The notes beneath the pieces were generated by a model that saw only the letters and a program-made list of their open reading frames with translations, had not been told where the DNA came from and searched no databases. 5,895 nt of DNA from Auritidibacter sp. Marseille-P8566 (GTDB lineage: Bacteria; Bacteroidota; Bacteroidia; Flavobacteriales; Flavobacteriaceae): the NCBI GenBank assembly GCA_943325595.2, contig CALPQA020000135.1, positions 1-5,895 of the forward strand, written 5' to 3'. Of the stretch, positions 1-5,622 are shown in pieces. Position numbers and translations under genes: made by a program. The number at the start of each line of letters is the position of its first letter. Position 1 is the stretch's first letter.

Positions 1-336
1 GATGAATTGTTGTGTAAATTCTATGGATGGAAAGTGGTTACCGATGCTGATTTGAAAGTAAAACATTTGAAACCAACTGGTGCGAACTACAATAAAACCG
101 CCAGATTCAAGCAAGGTGAAGCTTTTTACACTTTAGGATATGGTTTTTTTATTACTGCAATTGCTTCCGCTAAATTAGCGATGATGAAAAGAAAACCACT
201 TTTATTTTTCGATTATATACAAGGTTTTTGGAAAGCTAAACTAGATAAAAAACCACTTTTAGTTACTGAAGAACAAGCGCAATTTATCAAAAACTACCGT
301 TTGAAAAAGATGAAAGAAAAGTTGTTTAACCTTTGA
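1..336 (+). CDS. Family 2 glycosyltransferase, C-terminal part (5' end outside window)
   Basis: The reading frame is open from the first base and ends at TGA (334-336), so about 111 C-terminal residues of a longer protein are visible. The fragment opens with DELLCKFYGWKVVTDADL, followed by KVKHLKPTG. An acidic D-E pair followed by a GW(K)VVxDxDLxVxH segment is what I recognise as the end of the catalytic domain of GT2 (GT-A fold) glycosyltransferases. There the acidic residues belong to the ED-type catalytic-base region and the histidine lies near the metal/donor site. After this comes a mildly hydrophobic stretch (YTLGYGFFITAIASAKLAMM) and then a Lys-rich tail, which suggests association with the inner face of the membrane. 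The role is probably sugar transfer onto a surface polysaccharide or other glycan; donor and acceptor cannot be read from this part. A TTG at 7 is internal, not a real start. No strong terminator follows the stop codon. Confidence 0.8.
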   Translation, partial: DELLCKFYGWKVVTDADLKVKHLKPTGANYNKTARFKQGEAFYTLGYGFFITAIASAKLAMMKRKPLLFFDYIQGFWKAKLDKKPLLVTEEQAQFIKNYRLKKMKEKLFNL

Positions 337-369
337 TTTGTTTAATTGTTTATTAAATAATCGCTAGTC

Positions 370-397
370 ATAATTCATTACTCACAACTTATAACTA
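370..397. repeat. Degenerate 7-bp-period repeat array upstream of mlaE
   Basis: Four consecutive heptamers can be read: ATAATTC, ATTACTC, ACAACTT and ATAACTA (370-397). All are variants of an ATAAyTy-like unit. The same unit makes up the arrays flanking the four-helix-bundle gene: AACTTATAACT (386-396) recurs at 4016-4026 and ATAATTCAT (370-378) recurs at 4028-4036. The array fills much of the 83-bp gap between the glycosyltransferase stop and the mlaE start. No gene lies inside it. It may be a solo relic of the same repeat family, or a dispersed AT-rich repeat with its own role. Confidence 0.6.
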
Positions 398-419
398 ATT
401 TCGCCTATATATTTAAACT

Positions 420-1166
420 ATGATGCTCATTCGCTATTTATCGCAAATCGGAAAGTACTTTTTAATGTGGGTTGAAATTTTCAAAAAGCCTACAAAGTGG
501 TCAGTAATGCGAACGCTTATCTTCAAAGAAATAGATGATTTAATTATTGGCTCACTTGGAATTGTAGCATTCATCTCCTTTTTTGTAGGAGGAGTTGTTG
601 CTATTCAAACCGCTTTAAATTTGACAAATCCATTGATTCCGAAGTACTTAATTGGATTCGCTACACGACAATCTGTAATATTAGAATTTGCTCCAACCTT
701 TATTTCAGTTATTATGGCTGGAAAAATGGGTTCATTTATCACGTCAAGTATAGGTACTATGCGCGTTACGGAACAAATAGATGCTTTAGAAGTGATGGGT
801 GTAAATTCCTTGAACTATTTAATTTTTCCAAAATTAATGGCCTTAATGCTGTATCCTTTTTTAATAGGTATTTCAATGTTTATTGGTATTTTAGGTGGGT
901 ATATTGCTGCTGTTTATGGTGGTTTTGGTAGTAGCACGGATTTTATTTCTGGATTGCAACAACAATTTATTCCGTTCCATATTGCCTATGCTTTTATTAA
1001 AACCTTTCTTTTTGGATTAATTTTAGCAACAATACCTTCTTTTCATGGATATTATATGAAAGGTGGCGCACTTGAAGTTGGAAAAGCGAGTACGGTTTCA
1101 TTTGTGTGGTCATCGGTTACAATTATTACTGTGAATTATATTTTAACGCAACTTCTTTTGACCTAA
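420..1166 (+). CDS. mlaE: MlaE-family ABC transporter permease (lipid transport)
   Basis: This 248-residue integral inner-membrane protein has the usual family length (about 245-260). MlaE permeases form the membrane part of MCE-type lipid transporters. In Gram-negative bacteria these move phospholipid between inner and outer membranes with the ATPase MlaF and the MCE protein MlaD. The diagnostic block GTMRVTEQIDALEVMG is at residues 112-127, preceded by AGKMGSFITSS (100-110). Hydrophobic segments lie around residues 44-66, 84-104, 134-165, 187-206 and 226-246. The N-terminal stretch (MLIRYLSQIGKYFLMWVEIF) is an amphipathic interfacial helix of the kind seen in MlaE. Two ATGs stand in tandem at 420 and 423 and either could be the start; no clear ribosome-binding site decides between them. 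The stop codon TAA overlaps the mlaF ATG by one base. No MCE gene is adjacent. The block usually reading AxELGTM in relatives has SSIGTM here. Confidence 0.92.
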   Translation: MMLIRYLSQIGKYFLMWVEIFKKPTKWSVMRTLIFKEIDDLIIGSLGIVAFISFFVGGVVAIQTALNLTNPLIPKYLIGFATRQSVILEFAPTFISVIMAGKMGSFITSSIGTMRVTEQIDALEVMGVNSLNYLIFPKLMALMLYPFLIGISMFIGILGGYIAAVYGGFGSSTDFISGLQQQFIPFHIAYAFIKTFLFGLILATIPSFHGYYMKGGALEVGKASTVSFVWSSVTIITVNYILTQLLLT

Positions 1167-1927
1167 TGATAGAAATAAAAAACATCGAAAAATCATTTGG
1201 CGAAAGCAAAGTTTTGAAAGGCGTTTCTGCTATTTTTGAGACAGGCAAAACCAATTTAATCATCGGACAAAGTGGTTCTGGCAAAACAGTTCTGCTCAAA
1301 AGTTTACTCGGAATTCACACTCCAGAAGTAGGAACTATTGCTTTTGATGGAAGAATTTATTCGAATTTAACTCCCGAAGAAAAAAGAGAATTAAGAACAG
1401 AAATTGGAATGGTCTTTCAAGGAAGTGCCCTTTTTGATTCAATGACAGTTGCAGAAAATGTAGGGTTTCCCCTAAAAATGTTTACTAGAAATACGAAATC
1501 TGAAACACAAGACCGTGTAGATTTTGTTCTGAAAAGAGTCGATTTGGTAGATGCTCATAATAAGTTTCCATCTGAAATTTCAGGAGGAATGCAAAAACGA
1601 GTAGCCATTGCAAGAGCTATTGTAAATAATCCTAAGTATTTATTTTGTGACGAACCAAACTCTGGATTGGATCCAAATACAGCCATTTTAATTGATAATT
1701 TGATAAAGGAAATTACTGAAGAATATAACATTACAACCGTTATTAACACTCACGATATGAATTCGGTGATGGAAATTGGCGAAAAAATTATTTTCCTAAA
1801 AGACGGATTTAAAGAATGGGAGGGAACCAAAGAAGAAGTTTTTAGAACCGATAATCAAGCGGTTATTGATTTTGTGTATTCTTCTAATTTATTTAAAAAA
1901 GTTCGAGAAGCCTATTTAAAAGGATAA
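1166..1927 (+). CDS. mlaF: MlaF-type ABC transporter ATP-binding protein
   Basis: This 253-residue cytoplasmic ATPase powers the MlaE permease. The start is placed at ATG 1166, which shares its A with the mlaE stop (TAATG). The frame is open further upstream to a possible start at 1106, but those 20 residues only shadow the mlaE end, and ABC proteins of this kind begin MIEIKNIEKSFG. Visible motifs in order are Walker A GQSGSGKT (34-41), Q-loop VFQGSALF with Q85, signature SGGMQKR (139-145), Walker B YLFCDE with catalytic E163, D-loop SGLDP (166-170) and H-loop THD with H196. All catalytic residues are intact. GMQKR in place of GQQQR is typical of the Mla/Ttg2A branch. The one-base overlap implies translational coupling with mlaE. 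Transcription probably ends at the hairpin just after the stop codon. Confidence 0.93.
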   Translation: MIEIKNIEKSFGESKVLKGVSAIFETGKTNLIIGQSGSGKTVLLKSLLGIHTPEVGTIAFDGRIYSNLTPEEKRELRTEIGMVFQGSALFDSMTVAENVGFPLKMFTRNTKSETQDRVDFVLKRVDLVDAHNKFPSEISGGMQKRVAIARAIVNNPKYLFCDEPNSGLDPNTAILIDNLIKEITEEYNITTVINTHDMNSVMEIGEKIIFLKDGFKEWEGTKEEVFRTDNQAVIDFVYSSNLFKKVREAYLKG

Positions 1928-1965
1928 AAAAAAGGCGGAAAATTTAAACTTTCCGCCCTTTTTAT
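1926..1965. terminator. Bidirectional intrinsic terminator between convergent genes
   Basis: The stem GGCGGAAA (1934-1941) pairs perfectly with TTTCCGCC (1950-1957) around an 8-base loop. An A-run (1926-1933) lies on the left and a T-run (1959-1963) on the right, so each strand shows a GC-rich hairpin followed by U's. It lies between the mlaF stop (1927) and the stop of the minus-strand guanylyltransferase gene (1968) and can serve both. Confidence 0.88.
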
Positions 1966-1967
1966 TG

Positions 1968-3026
1968 CTAAACTTTTAAACTCGCTACAATTCCTTTTAT
2001 TTCTTGCTCTTTAGATTTTGGATAAATGAGCAAAATATTGTCTTTGTCAACGACGATAAAATCTTCTAAACCATCGATGATTACTAGTTTATCTTTTGAA
2101 GTACTGATAATGTTGCTGGATGAATTTTTCAATAAAACAGTAGCATTCACAACCGCGTTATTGTTTTCATCCTTATCTAATTTTTCGTGTAAAGAACCCC
2201 AAGTTCCAAGGTCATTCCAGTCGAAAGTTGCTGGTAATACATAAACGTTTTTTGCTTTTTCCAAGATAGCATAGTCAATAGAAACATTTTCAGCATTGGC
2301 ATAATTTTCATTGATAAATTCAGTTTCTGAGTTGGTATTATAGCTTCCAACGCCCTGCAAAAACAATTCGTTCATTTTAGGCTGAAATTTCTCAAAAGCA
2401 TCAAGTATGGATTTCACCGACCAGATAAAAATTCCACCATTCCATAAAAAATTACCGCTTGCGAGAAATGATTTTGCCGTTTCATAATCTGGTTTTTCTC
2501 TGAATTGACTTACTGATTTTATAGGATTTTCATCTGATTTATCATATTCAATGTAGCCAAAACCCGTATTTGGAAACGTAGGTTTAATTCCTAAAGTCAT
2601 CAATGCATCTTCATTTGAACAAAAATCGAAACATTGTTTTAAATTATCTGAAAAAGTATCCTCATCTTCAATCCAATGATCACTTGGTGCAACCACCATT
2701 ACGGCATTTGGATTTTCTTTTTTAATTTTTAGTGAAGCATATAAAATACAAGGAGCAGTATTTCGCATTGCCGGTTCAAGCAAAACTTGTGCTTGTTTTA
2801 CCAAAGGCAATTGCTCTAAGACCAAGTCGTTGTATCTTTCGTTTGTTAAAATATAAATATTTTCAACTGGAATTAGTTTTGATAGTCTACTAAATGTTTT
2901 TTGAATTAGCGTATCGCCAGAACCCAACATGTCGTGAAATTGTTTTGGGAATTCAGTTGTGCTTACGGGCCAAAATCTTGAGCCAACACCTCCAGCCATT
3001 AGGATTGCGTAATAATTTGTATTCAT
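1968..3026 (-). CDS. manC: Mannose-1-phosphate guanylyltransferase
   Basis: This 352-residue cytoplasmic nucleotidyltransferase makes GDP-mannose from mannose 1-phosphate and GTP, the precursor for mannose- and fucose-containing surface glycans. It starts at ATG 3026. Motifs in order are the nucleotide-binding loop MAGGVGSRFWPVS (10-22) with PKQF (27-30), EPAMRNTAPC (84-93), APSDHWI with the metal-binding Asp at D116, NTGFGYIE (153-160), FREKP (175-179), FLWNGGIFIW (193-202), SIDYAILEK (249-257) and the acidic FDWNDLGTW (268-276). The length matches the single-domain guanylyltransferase form. The C-terminal cupin phosphomannose isomerase domain of the bifunctional type II enzymes (about 470 residues) is absent, so the isomerase step needs another gene. 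Only 2 bp separate it from the SprT-like stop codon, so the two are almost surely cotranscribed. The bidirectional hairpin after its stop terminates the cluster. Confidence 0.95.
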   Translation of the reverse strand: MNTNYYAILMAGGVGSRFWPVSTTEFPKQFHDMLGSGDTLIQKTFSRLSKLIPVENIYILTNERYNDLVLEQLPLVKQAQVLLEPAMRNTAPCILYASLKIKKENPNAVMVVAPSDHWIEDEDTFSDNLKQCFDFCSNEDALMTLGIKPTFPNTGFGYIEYDKSDENPIKSVSQFREKPDYETAKSFLASGNFLWNGGIFIWSVKSILDAFEKFQPKMNELFLQGVGSYNTNSETEFINENYANAENVSIDYAILEKAKNVYVLPATFDWNDLGTWGSLHEKLDKDENNNAVVNATVLLKNSSSNIISTSKDKLVIIDGLEDFIVVDKDNILLIYPKSKEQEIKGIVASLKV

Positions 3027-3028
3027 TT

Positions 3029-3628
3029 TTATTTGGTTAATACCTCTACTTCGGCATTTGGATTAAATAAATAAATTCTACCTGAATTTACTTCTATGCA
3101 TTCATATCGTTTTACTCTTAAAGCTATTTTTTTAAAAATTTTCCCATTTGGAATTCTAAAAACACAACCGTAAGGAATTTCAAAGATATAGTTTTTATCA
3201 TTTTGAGCATCATATTGTTTTAATGCCAACGCTAATGTTGCATCAGTATCGCTACTTGCAGAAGGATTTTTAAAATGTCTTGCCAACAAAGGTAGTAAAT
3301 TTGAAGGAAATATTTCAGGTCGAATAAAGGGTACCATCATAATTTGAAAACTGTATTTCCACTCGTTTCCGTGGGGTTTTATGTTTCTACCAAATTTTTC
3401 AAAAGCTACCAAATGCGAAATCTCGTGAATTAAAGTAATAAGAAATCGGTATTTATTGAGACTTGCATTTACAGTAATTTCGTGTTTTCCGCTCAATCCT
3501 TTTCTGTAATCGCCATGACGAGTCACTCGTTCATTGACAATCTTAAGATGAACTTGATTAGATACAATAAGTTCAAATACTGGTTTTACAGCATGTTCAG
3601 GGATATATTTTGCTAATGTTTCGTTCAA
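3029..3628 (-). CDS. SprT-like zinc metalloprotease-domain protein, TTG start
   Basis: This 199-residue protein belongs to the SprT-like family, whose eukaryotic relative Spartan/SPRTN cleaves DNA-protein crosslinks; the bacterial role is poorly defined. The zinc-protease signature HEISH (H68, E69, H72) is intact, followed by HGNEW with H86 as the probable third ligand. A C-terminal half with IPYGCVFRI and RYECIEVNSGRIYLFNP (about 151-190) is typical of the Bacteroidota version. It has only two cysteines (C155, C177) and no CxxC pairs, so a classical zinc ribbon is not visible. The start must be TTG at 3626-3628: upstream the frame meets TAA inside the repeat array after four codons without an ATG, and the next in-frame Met is residue 97, beyond the active site. 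It lies 2 bp upstream of manC and 33 bp downstream of the four-helix-bundle gene. The substrate is unknown. Confidence 0.85.
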   Translation of the reverse strand: MNETLAKYIPEHAVKPVFELIVSNQVHLKIVNERVTRHGDYRKGLSGKHEITVNASLNKYRFLITLIHEISHLVAFEKFGRNIKPHGNEWKYSFQIMMVPFIRPEIFPSNLLPLLARHFKNPSASSDTDATLALALKQYDAQNDKNYIFEIPYGCVFRIPNGKIFKKIALRVKRYECIEVNSGRIYLFNPNAEVEVLTK

Positions 3629-3638
3629 GAATGAAAAT

Positions 3639-3670
3639 AATTATGAATTATTAATTATGAATTATAAGTT
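3639..3670. repeat. Left heptamer array and inverted-repeat arm
   Basis: Four heptamers run without a break: AATTATG (3639-3645), AATTATT (3646-3652), AATTATG (3653-3659) and AATTATA (3660-3666), then AGTT. Positions 3650-3670 are the exact reverse complement of 4023-4043. The array contains the stop codon of the four-helix-bundle gene (3662-3664) and ends 11 bp before the SprT-like TTG start. Confidence 0.8.
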
Positions 3671-4015
3671 TTTCTTTGAGGTAATTATTATACTTCTAAT
3701 TATTTTTAACACTTCTGTACTTTGTTCGTGAAGGGAATTAAATTCCAAATCAGATATATAATTTGTTTCTTTTAATAGTTCTAACCAATACATTGATTCG
3801 TCACATTCTTTTTGAGAAATGGATAATTTATGGATAAAATCAGCTTTACTTTGGGCGTTGATAGCTTCCCTGACATTTGCACCAATTGATGTTACAGAAC
3901 GTAAAAATTGTTTGCTCATTACAAATTCCTTCTTTTCTGAAATTAAAAATTTGTAAAAATTTACACCTAGAATGGCTAATTCAAAACTTTTCTTTTTAAC
4001 GATGCTCTCACTCAT
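3662..4015 (-). CDS. Four-helix-bundle protein (23S rRNA intervening-sequence protein family)
   Basis: This 117-residue protein starts at ATG 4015 and has the normal size for the family known as 23S rRNA-IVP / TIGR02436-type four-helix-bundle proteins, which are related in fold to the Avd protein of diversity-generating retroelements. The family core is clear: SIGANVREA (43-51), then SKADFIHKLSISQKE (56-70) and ESMYWLELL (73-81), with helices roughly at 9-27, 33-53, 57-84 and 88-113. Such proteins were first seen in sequences intervening in 23S rRNA of Leptospira and Coxiella; free-standing copies are common in Bacteroidota, with no established biochemical role. Basic residues at both termini and along the helices would fit nucleic-acid binding, which is inference. 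It interrupts an otherwise tight minus-strand gene cluster, 30 bp after the SDR stop. Its start and stop codons both lie in flanking heptamer arrays, as if gene and repeats travel together. Confidence 0.9.
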   Translation of the reverse strand: MSESIVKKKSFELAILGVNFYKFLISEKKEFVMSKQFLRSVTSIGANVREAINAQSKADFIHKLSISQKECDESMYWLELLKETNYISDLEFNSLHEQSTEVLKIIRSIIITSKKNL

Positions 4016-4043
4016 AACTTATAACTTATAATTCATAATTAAT
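4014..4043. repeat. Right heptamer array and inverted-repeat arm
   Basis: The heptamers are ATAACTT (4014-4020), ATAACTT (4021-4027), ATAATTC (4028-4034) and ATAATTA (4035-4041). Positions 4023-4043 pair exactly with 3650-3670. The first heptamer supplies part of the start codon (4013-4015) of the four-helix-bundle gene, and the array fills the gap to the SDR stop codon at 4046. Confidence 0.8.
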
Positions 4044-4045
4044 TT

Positions 4046-4723
4046 TTATGGTGTTGATGATGAAACTTGTAATATTTTTCCGTTGTAATATTTATTTCCA
4101 GTCAAGGTAAAATCAAAAATATAATTAGCCATTTCGCTTGCGGTTAATGGGGCTTTGTAACCTGGGAACGCTTCTTCCAACATTTCTGTTTGAACCGATC
4201 CTAATGCCAAAACGTTAAAAGAAATCCCTTGTTCTTTGTATTCTTCCGCTAGTAATTCTGACAGCGTTATTACTGCGCCTTTACTAGAACTATAGGCTGA
4301 TAATCCAGCAAACTTCATGCTTCCCTGAATACCACCCATACTGCTTATGGTTACTACGTGACTTCCTTTTTGTAAGTACGGCAAACAAATTCGAGTTAAA
4401 TTAGCAACCCCAAAAACATTAACTTTATAGATATTTTCAAATTCTGAAGCAGTTGTTTCCGAAAAGGGTTTTAATAATAAAGCCCCAGCATTATGAATAA
4501 TGGAATCTGCTTTTTTCCATGAAGTAGCTAAAAATTGTTCCACTTGCGTCAAATCTTCTTCATTTGATAAATCCACGGAAAGGCACGTTATATTTGGGTT
4601 GTCAATTAATATTTGTGGTGTTTTTCGAGAAAGTGCCAAAACTTGATGCCCTGCATTTGCAAATTTAAGAGCCAATTCAAAGCCAATTCCCCTAGATGTT
4701 CCTGTAATTATGATATTTTTCAT
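4046..4723 (-). CDS. SDR-family NAD(P)-dependent oxidoreductase
   Basis: This 225-residue cytoplasmic protein has the classical short-chain dehydrogenase/reductase layout. It shows the cofactor-binding TGTSRGIG (7-14), an acidic VDLS (50-53) that would contact the adenine, HNAGALLL with N78-A79-G80, the structural N102 in KVNVFG, and the catalytic pair Y144/K148 in AYSSSK. Arg11 after the glycine motif start and Arg33 in LSRK suggest NADP(H) preference. The serine motif ISS (126-128) sits 16 residues before Tyr144, against about 13 in FabG-type enzymes, implying a small insertion in GIQGSMKFAGLSAY. The protein is short and ends at YYNGKILQVSSSTP with little substrate-binding cap. The substrate cannot be predicted. 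It is the first gene of the minus-strand cluster; I could not identify a convincing promoter upstream of its ATG. Confidence 0.9.
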   Translation of the reverse strand: MKNIIITGTSRGIGFELALKFANAGHQVLALSRKTPQILIDNPNITCLSVDLSNEEDLTQVEQFLATSWKKADSIIHNAGALLLKPFSETTASEFENIYKVNVFGVANLTRICLPYLQKGSHVVTISSMGGIQGSMKFAGLSAYSSSKGAVITLSELLAEEYKEQGISFNVLALGSVQTEMLEEAFPGYKAPLTASEMANYIFDFTLTGNKYYNGKILQVSSSTP

Positions 4724-4844
4724 AGCGCTAAATTAAATAAAAAACACAAATAAGTATTGTTTTTCGCAGTAGAGTTTTTAATTAATTGCCATTTAAATAT
4801 CTAAATCCTTTCATAAAATCAAACTAATTCTAATCTAAATTCCC

Positions 4845-4852
4845 TATTTTTG
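4845..4852 (+). promoter_or_regulatory. Bacteroidota-type -7 promoter element upstream of the TPR gene
   Basis: TATTTTTG matches the Bacteroidota sigma-ABfr -7 consensus TAnnTTTG exactly. Transcription from it would begin around 4859, giving a short leader of roughly 25-30 bases before ATG 4887. I see no TTG at the expected -33 spacing, so the call rests on the -7 element and its position in the divergent 163-bp region (4724-4886). Confidence 0.45.
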
Positions 4853-4886
4853 ACAAGCTCAAATTTGCCAAATAAATATTTTAATA

Positions 4887-5585
4887 ATGAAATATTACCT
4901 AGTTTTACTATTTATTTTCACACCACTATTAGCCATGTGTCAATCTGATTTCGATAAAGCAGAAGTTTTATACAAATCAAACGATTTAGAGCAAGCCCAA
5001 ATTTTATTTGAAAATTTTCTGCTTGAAAATCCAAACCATCTTAAAACAATAGAATATTTAGGCGATATTGAAGGACAAAGAAAAGCGTGGGACAAAGCTA
5101 TTTTTTATTATCAAAAATTAAAAAACAGCAAACCTACGGAAGCCAATTATTACTATAAATATGGAGGCGTTCTGGGAATGAAAGCCAAAGAAAGCAATAA
5201 ATTTAAGGCGCTTGGAATGATTGCGGACGTGAAAGCAGCTTTTGAAAAAGCAATTTTTTTAAATCCAAAACACATTCAAGCCAGATGGGCATTGATAGAA
5301 TTGTATTTGCAACTACCCGGTATTGTGGGTGGAAGCGAAAAGAAGGCAATTCAATATGCTAATGAATTGTCTAAAATTTCAGTAATAGAAGGGTATTTGG
5401 CAAAAGGACATATTGCTGAATATTTTGAAAAATATGAAGATGCAGAGAAATTGTATATCAAAGCTATAGCCATTGGAAAATCAAAAATGGCTTCCCAAAT
5501 GCTAGCTAATTTGTATAAAAATAAAATGCGCCAACCCGAAAAAGCAAGGTTGGTTTTAGAAGAATTTGAAAAACGAAAAATATAA
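4887..5585 (+). CDS. Exported tetratricopeptide-repeat protein
   Basis: This 232-residue protein begins with a signal peptide: MKYY, then a hydrophobic core LVLLFIFTPLLAM (5-17), then CQSDF. The usual flavobacterial pattern of cleavage just before Q suggests a mature start near Q19. The LAMC cysteine could be read as a lipobox, but Met at -1 is atypical, so lipoprotein status is doubtful. The rest is helical repeats. TPR-like units can be read at about 21-50 (KAEVLYKSNDLEQAQILFENFLLENP in spirit), 54-83, 112-127 (VKAAFEKAIFLNPKH), 131-164, 168-197 (GHIAEYFEKYEDAEKLYIKAI) and 200-230. The segment LQLPGIVGGSEKKA (142-155) is a longer loop between helices. It probably acts as a periplasmic scaffold; the partner is unknown. 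It is followed after 37 bp by the Mpl-type ligase gene on the same strand, so they may be cotranscribed and the scaffold may serve envelope metabolism (inference). Confidence 0.82.
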   Translation: MKYYLVLLFIFTPLLAMCQSDFDKAEVLYKSNDLEQAQILFENFLLENPNHLKTIEYLGDIEGQRKAWDKAIFYYQKLKNSKPTEANYYYKYGGVLGMKAKESNKFKALGMIADVKAAFEKAIFLNPKHIQARWALIELYLQLPGIVGGSEKKAIQYANELSKISVIEGYLAKGHIAEYFEKYEDAEKLYIKAIAIGKSKMASQMLANLYKNKMRQPEKARLVLEEFEKRKI

Positions 5586-5598
5586 TTGATTCAATCAA
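5586..5598. repeat. Perfect 13-bp palindrome between TPR gene and mpl
   Basis: TTGATT-C-AATCAA is a perfect inverted repeat starting directly after the TPR stop codon and 24 bp before the mpl ATG. It lacks GC pairs and a T-run, so it is not a convincing terminator. It could be an operator-like site or chance in AT-rich DNA. Confidence 0.35.
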
Positions 5599-5622
5599 AC
5601 AGTCATAATTAAAAGATAAAGA

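Larger units (their letters stand above)
3639..4043. mobile_element. Putative cassette: four-helix-bundle gene bounded by inverted heptamer arrays
   Basis: A single gene (4015-3662, minus) is enclosed by two arrays of the same 7-bp-period repeat in opposite orientation, including a perfect 21-bp inverted repeat (3650-3670 versus 4023-4043). The gene's stop codon is inside the left array and its start codon is inside the right one. Without this block, the SDR stop and the SprT-like start would be about 12 bp apart. No transposase is encoded and I see no flanking target-site duplication, so if mobile the block would be non-autonomous. The mobile interpretation is inference; the repeat geometry is directly visible. 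Confidence 0.45.

Noticed and set aside
341..357. Hairpin TTTAAT-loop-ATTAAA after the glycosyltransferase as a terminator
   Set aside because: The stem has only A-T pairs, and no T-run follows; too weak to call.
396..403. TAATTTCG as a -7 promoter element for mlaE
   Set aside because: It has one mismatch to TAnnTTTG, overlaps the heptamer array, and has no TTG at the -33 spacing.
1106..1165. N-terminal extension of the MlaF frame by 20 residues
   Set aside because: It overlaps the end of mlaE, encodes no ABC-like sequence, and the ATG at 1166 in the TAATG overlap fits the family start.
1555..1749. Minus-strand open frame of 64 codons inside mlaF
   Set aside because: It is antisense to the signature and Walker B region of a clear ABC protein and has no recognisable features.
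2026..2244. Plus-strand open frame of 72 codons inside manC
   Set aside because: It is antisense to the conserved FDWNDLGTW region of manC; low-complexity Ser/Leu composition typical of a shadow.
3639..4043. Heptamer arrays as a CRISPR
   Set aside because: Repeat units are 7 bp, contiguous and without spacers, and no cas genes are present.
4724..4800. Promoter for the SDR gene on the minus strand
   Set aside because: Only imperfect TAnnTTTG-like words are present with no paired -33 element; nothing convincing.
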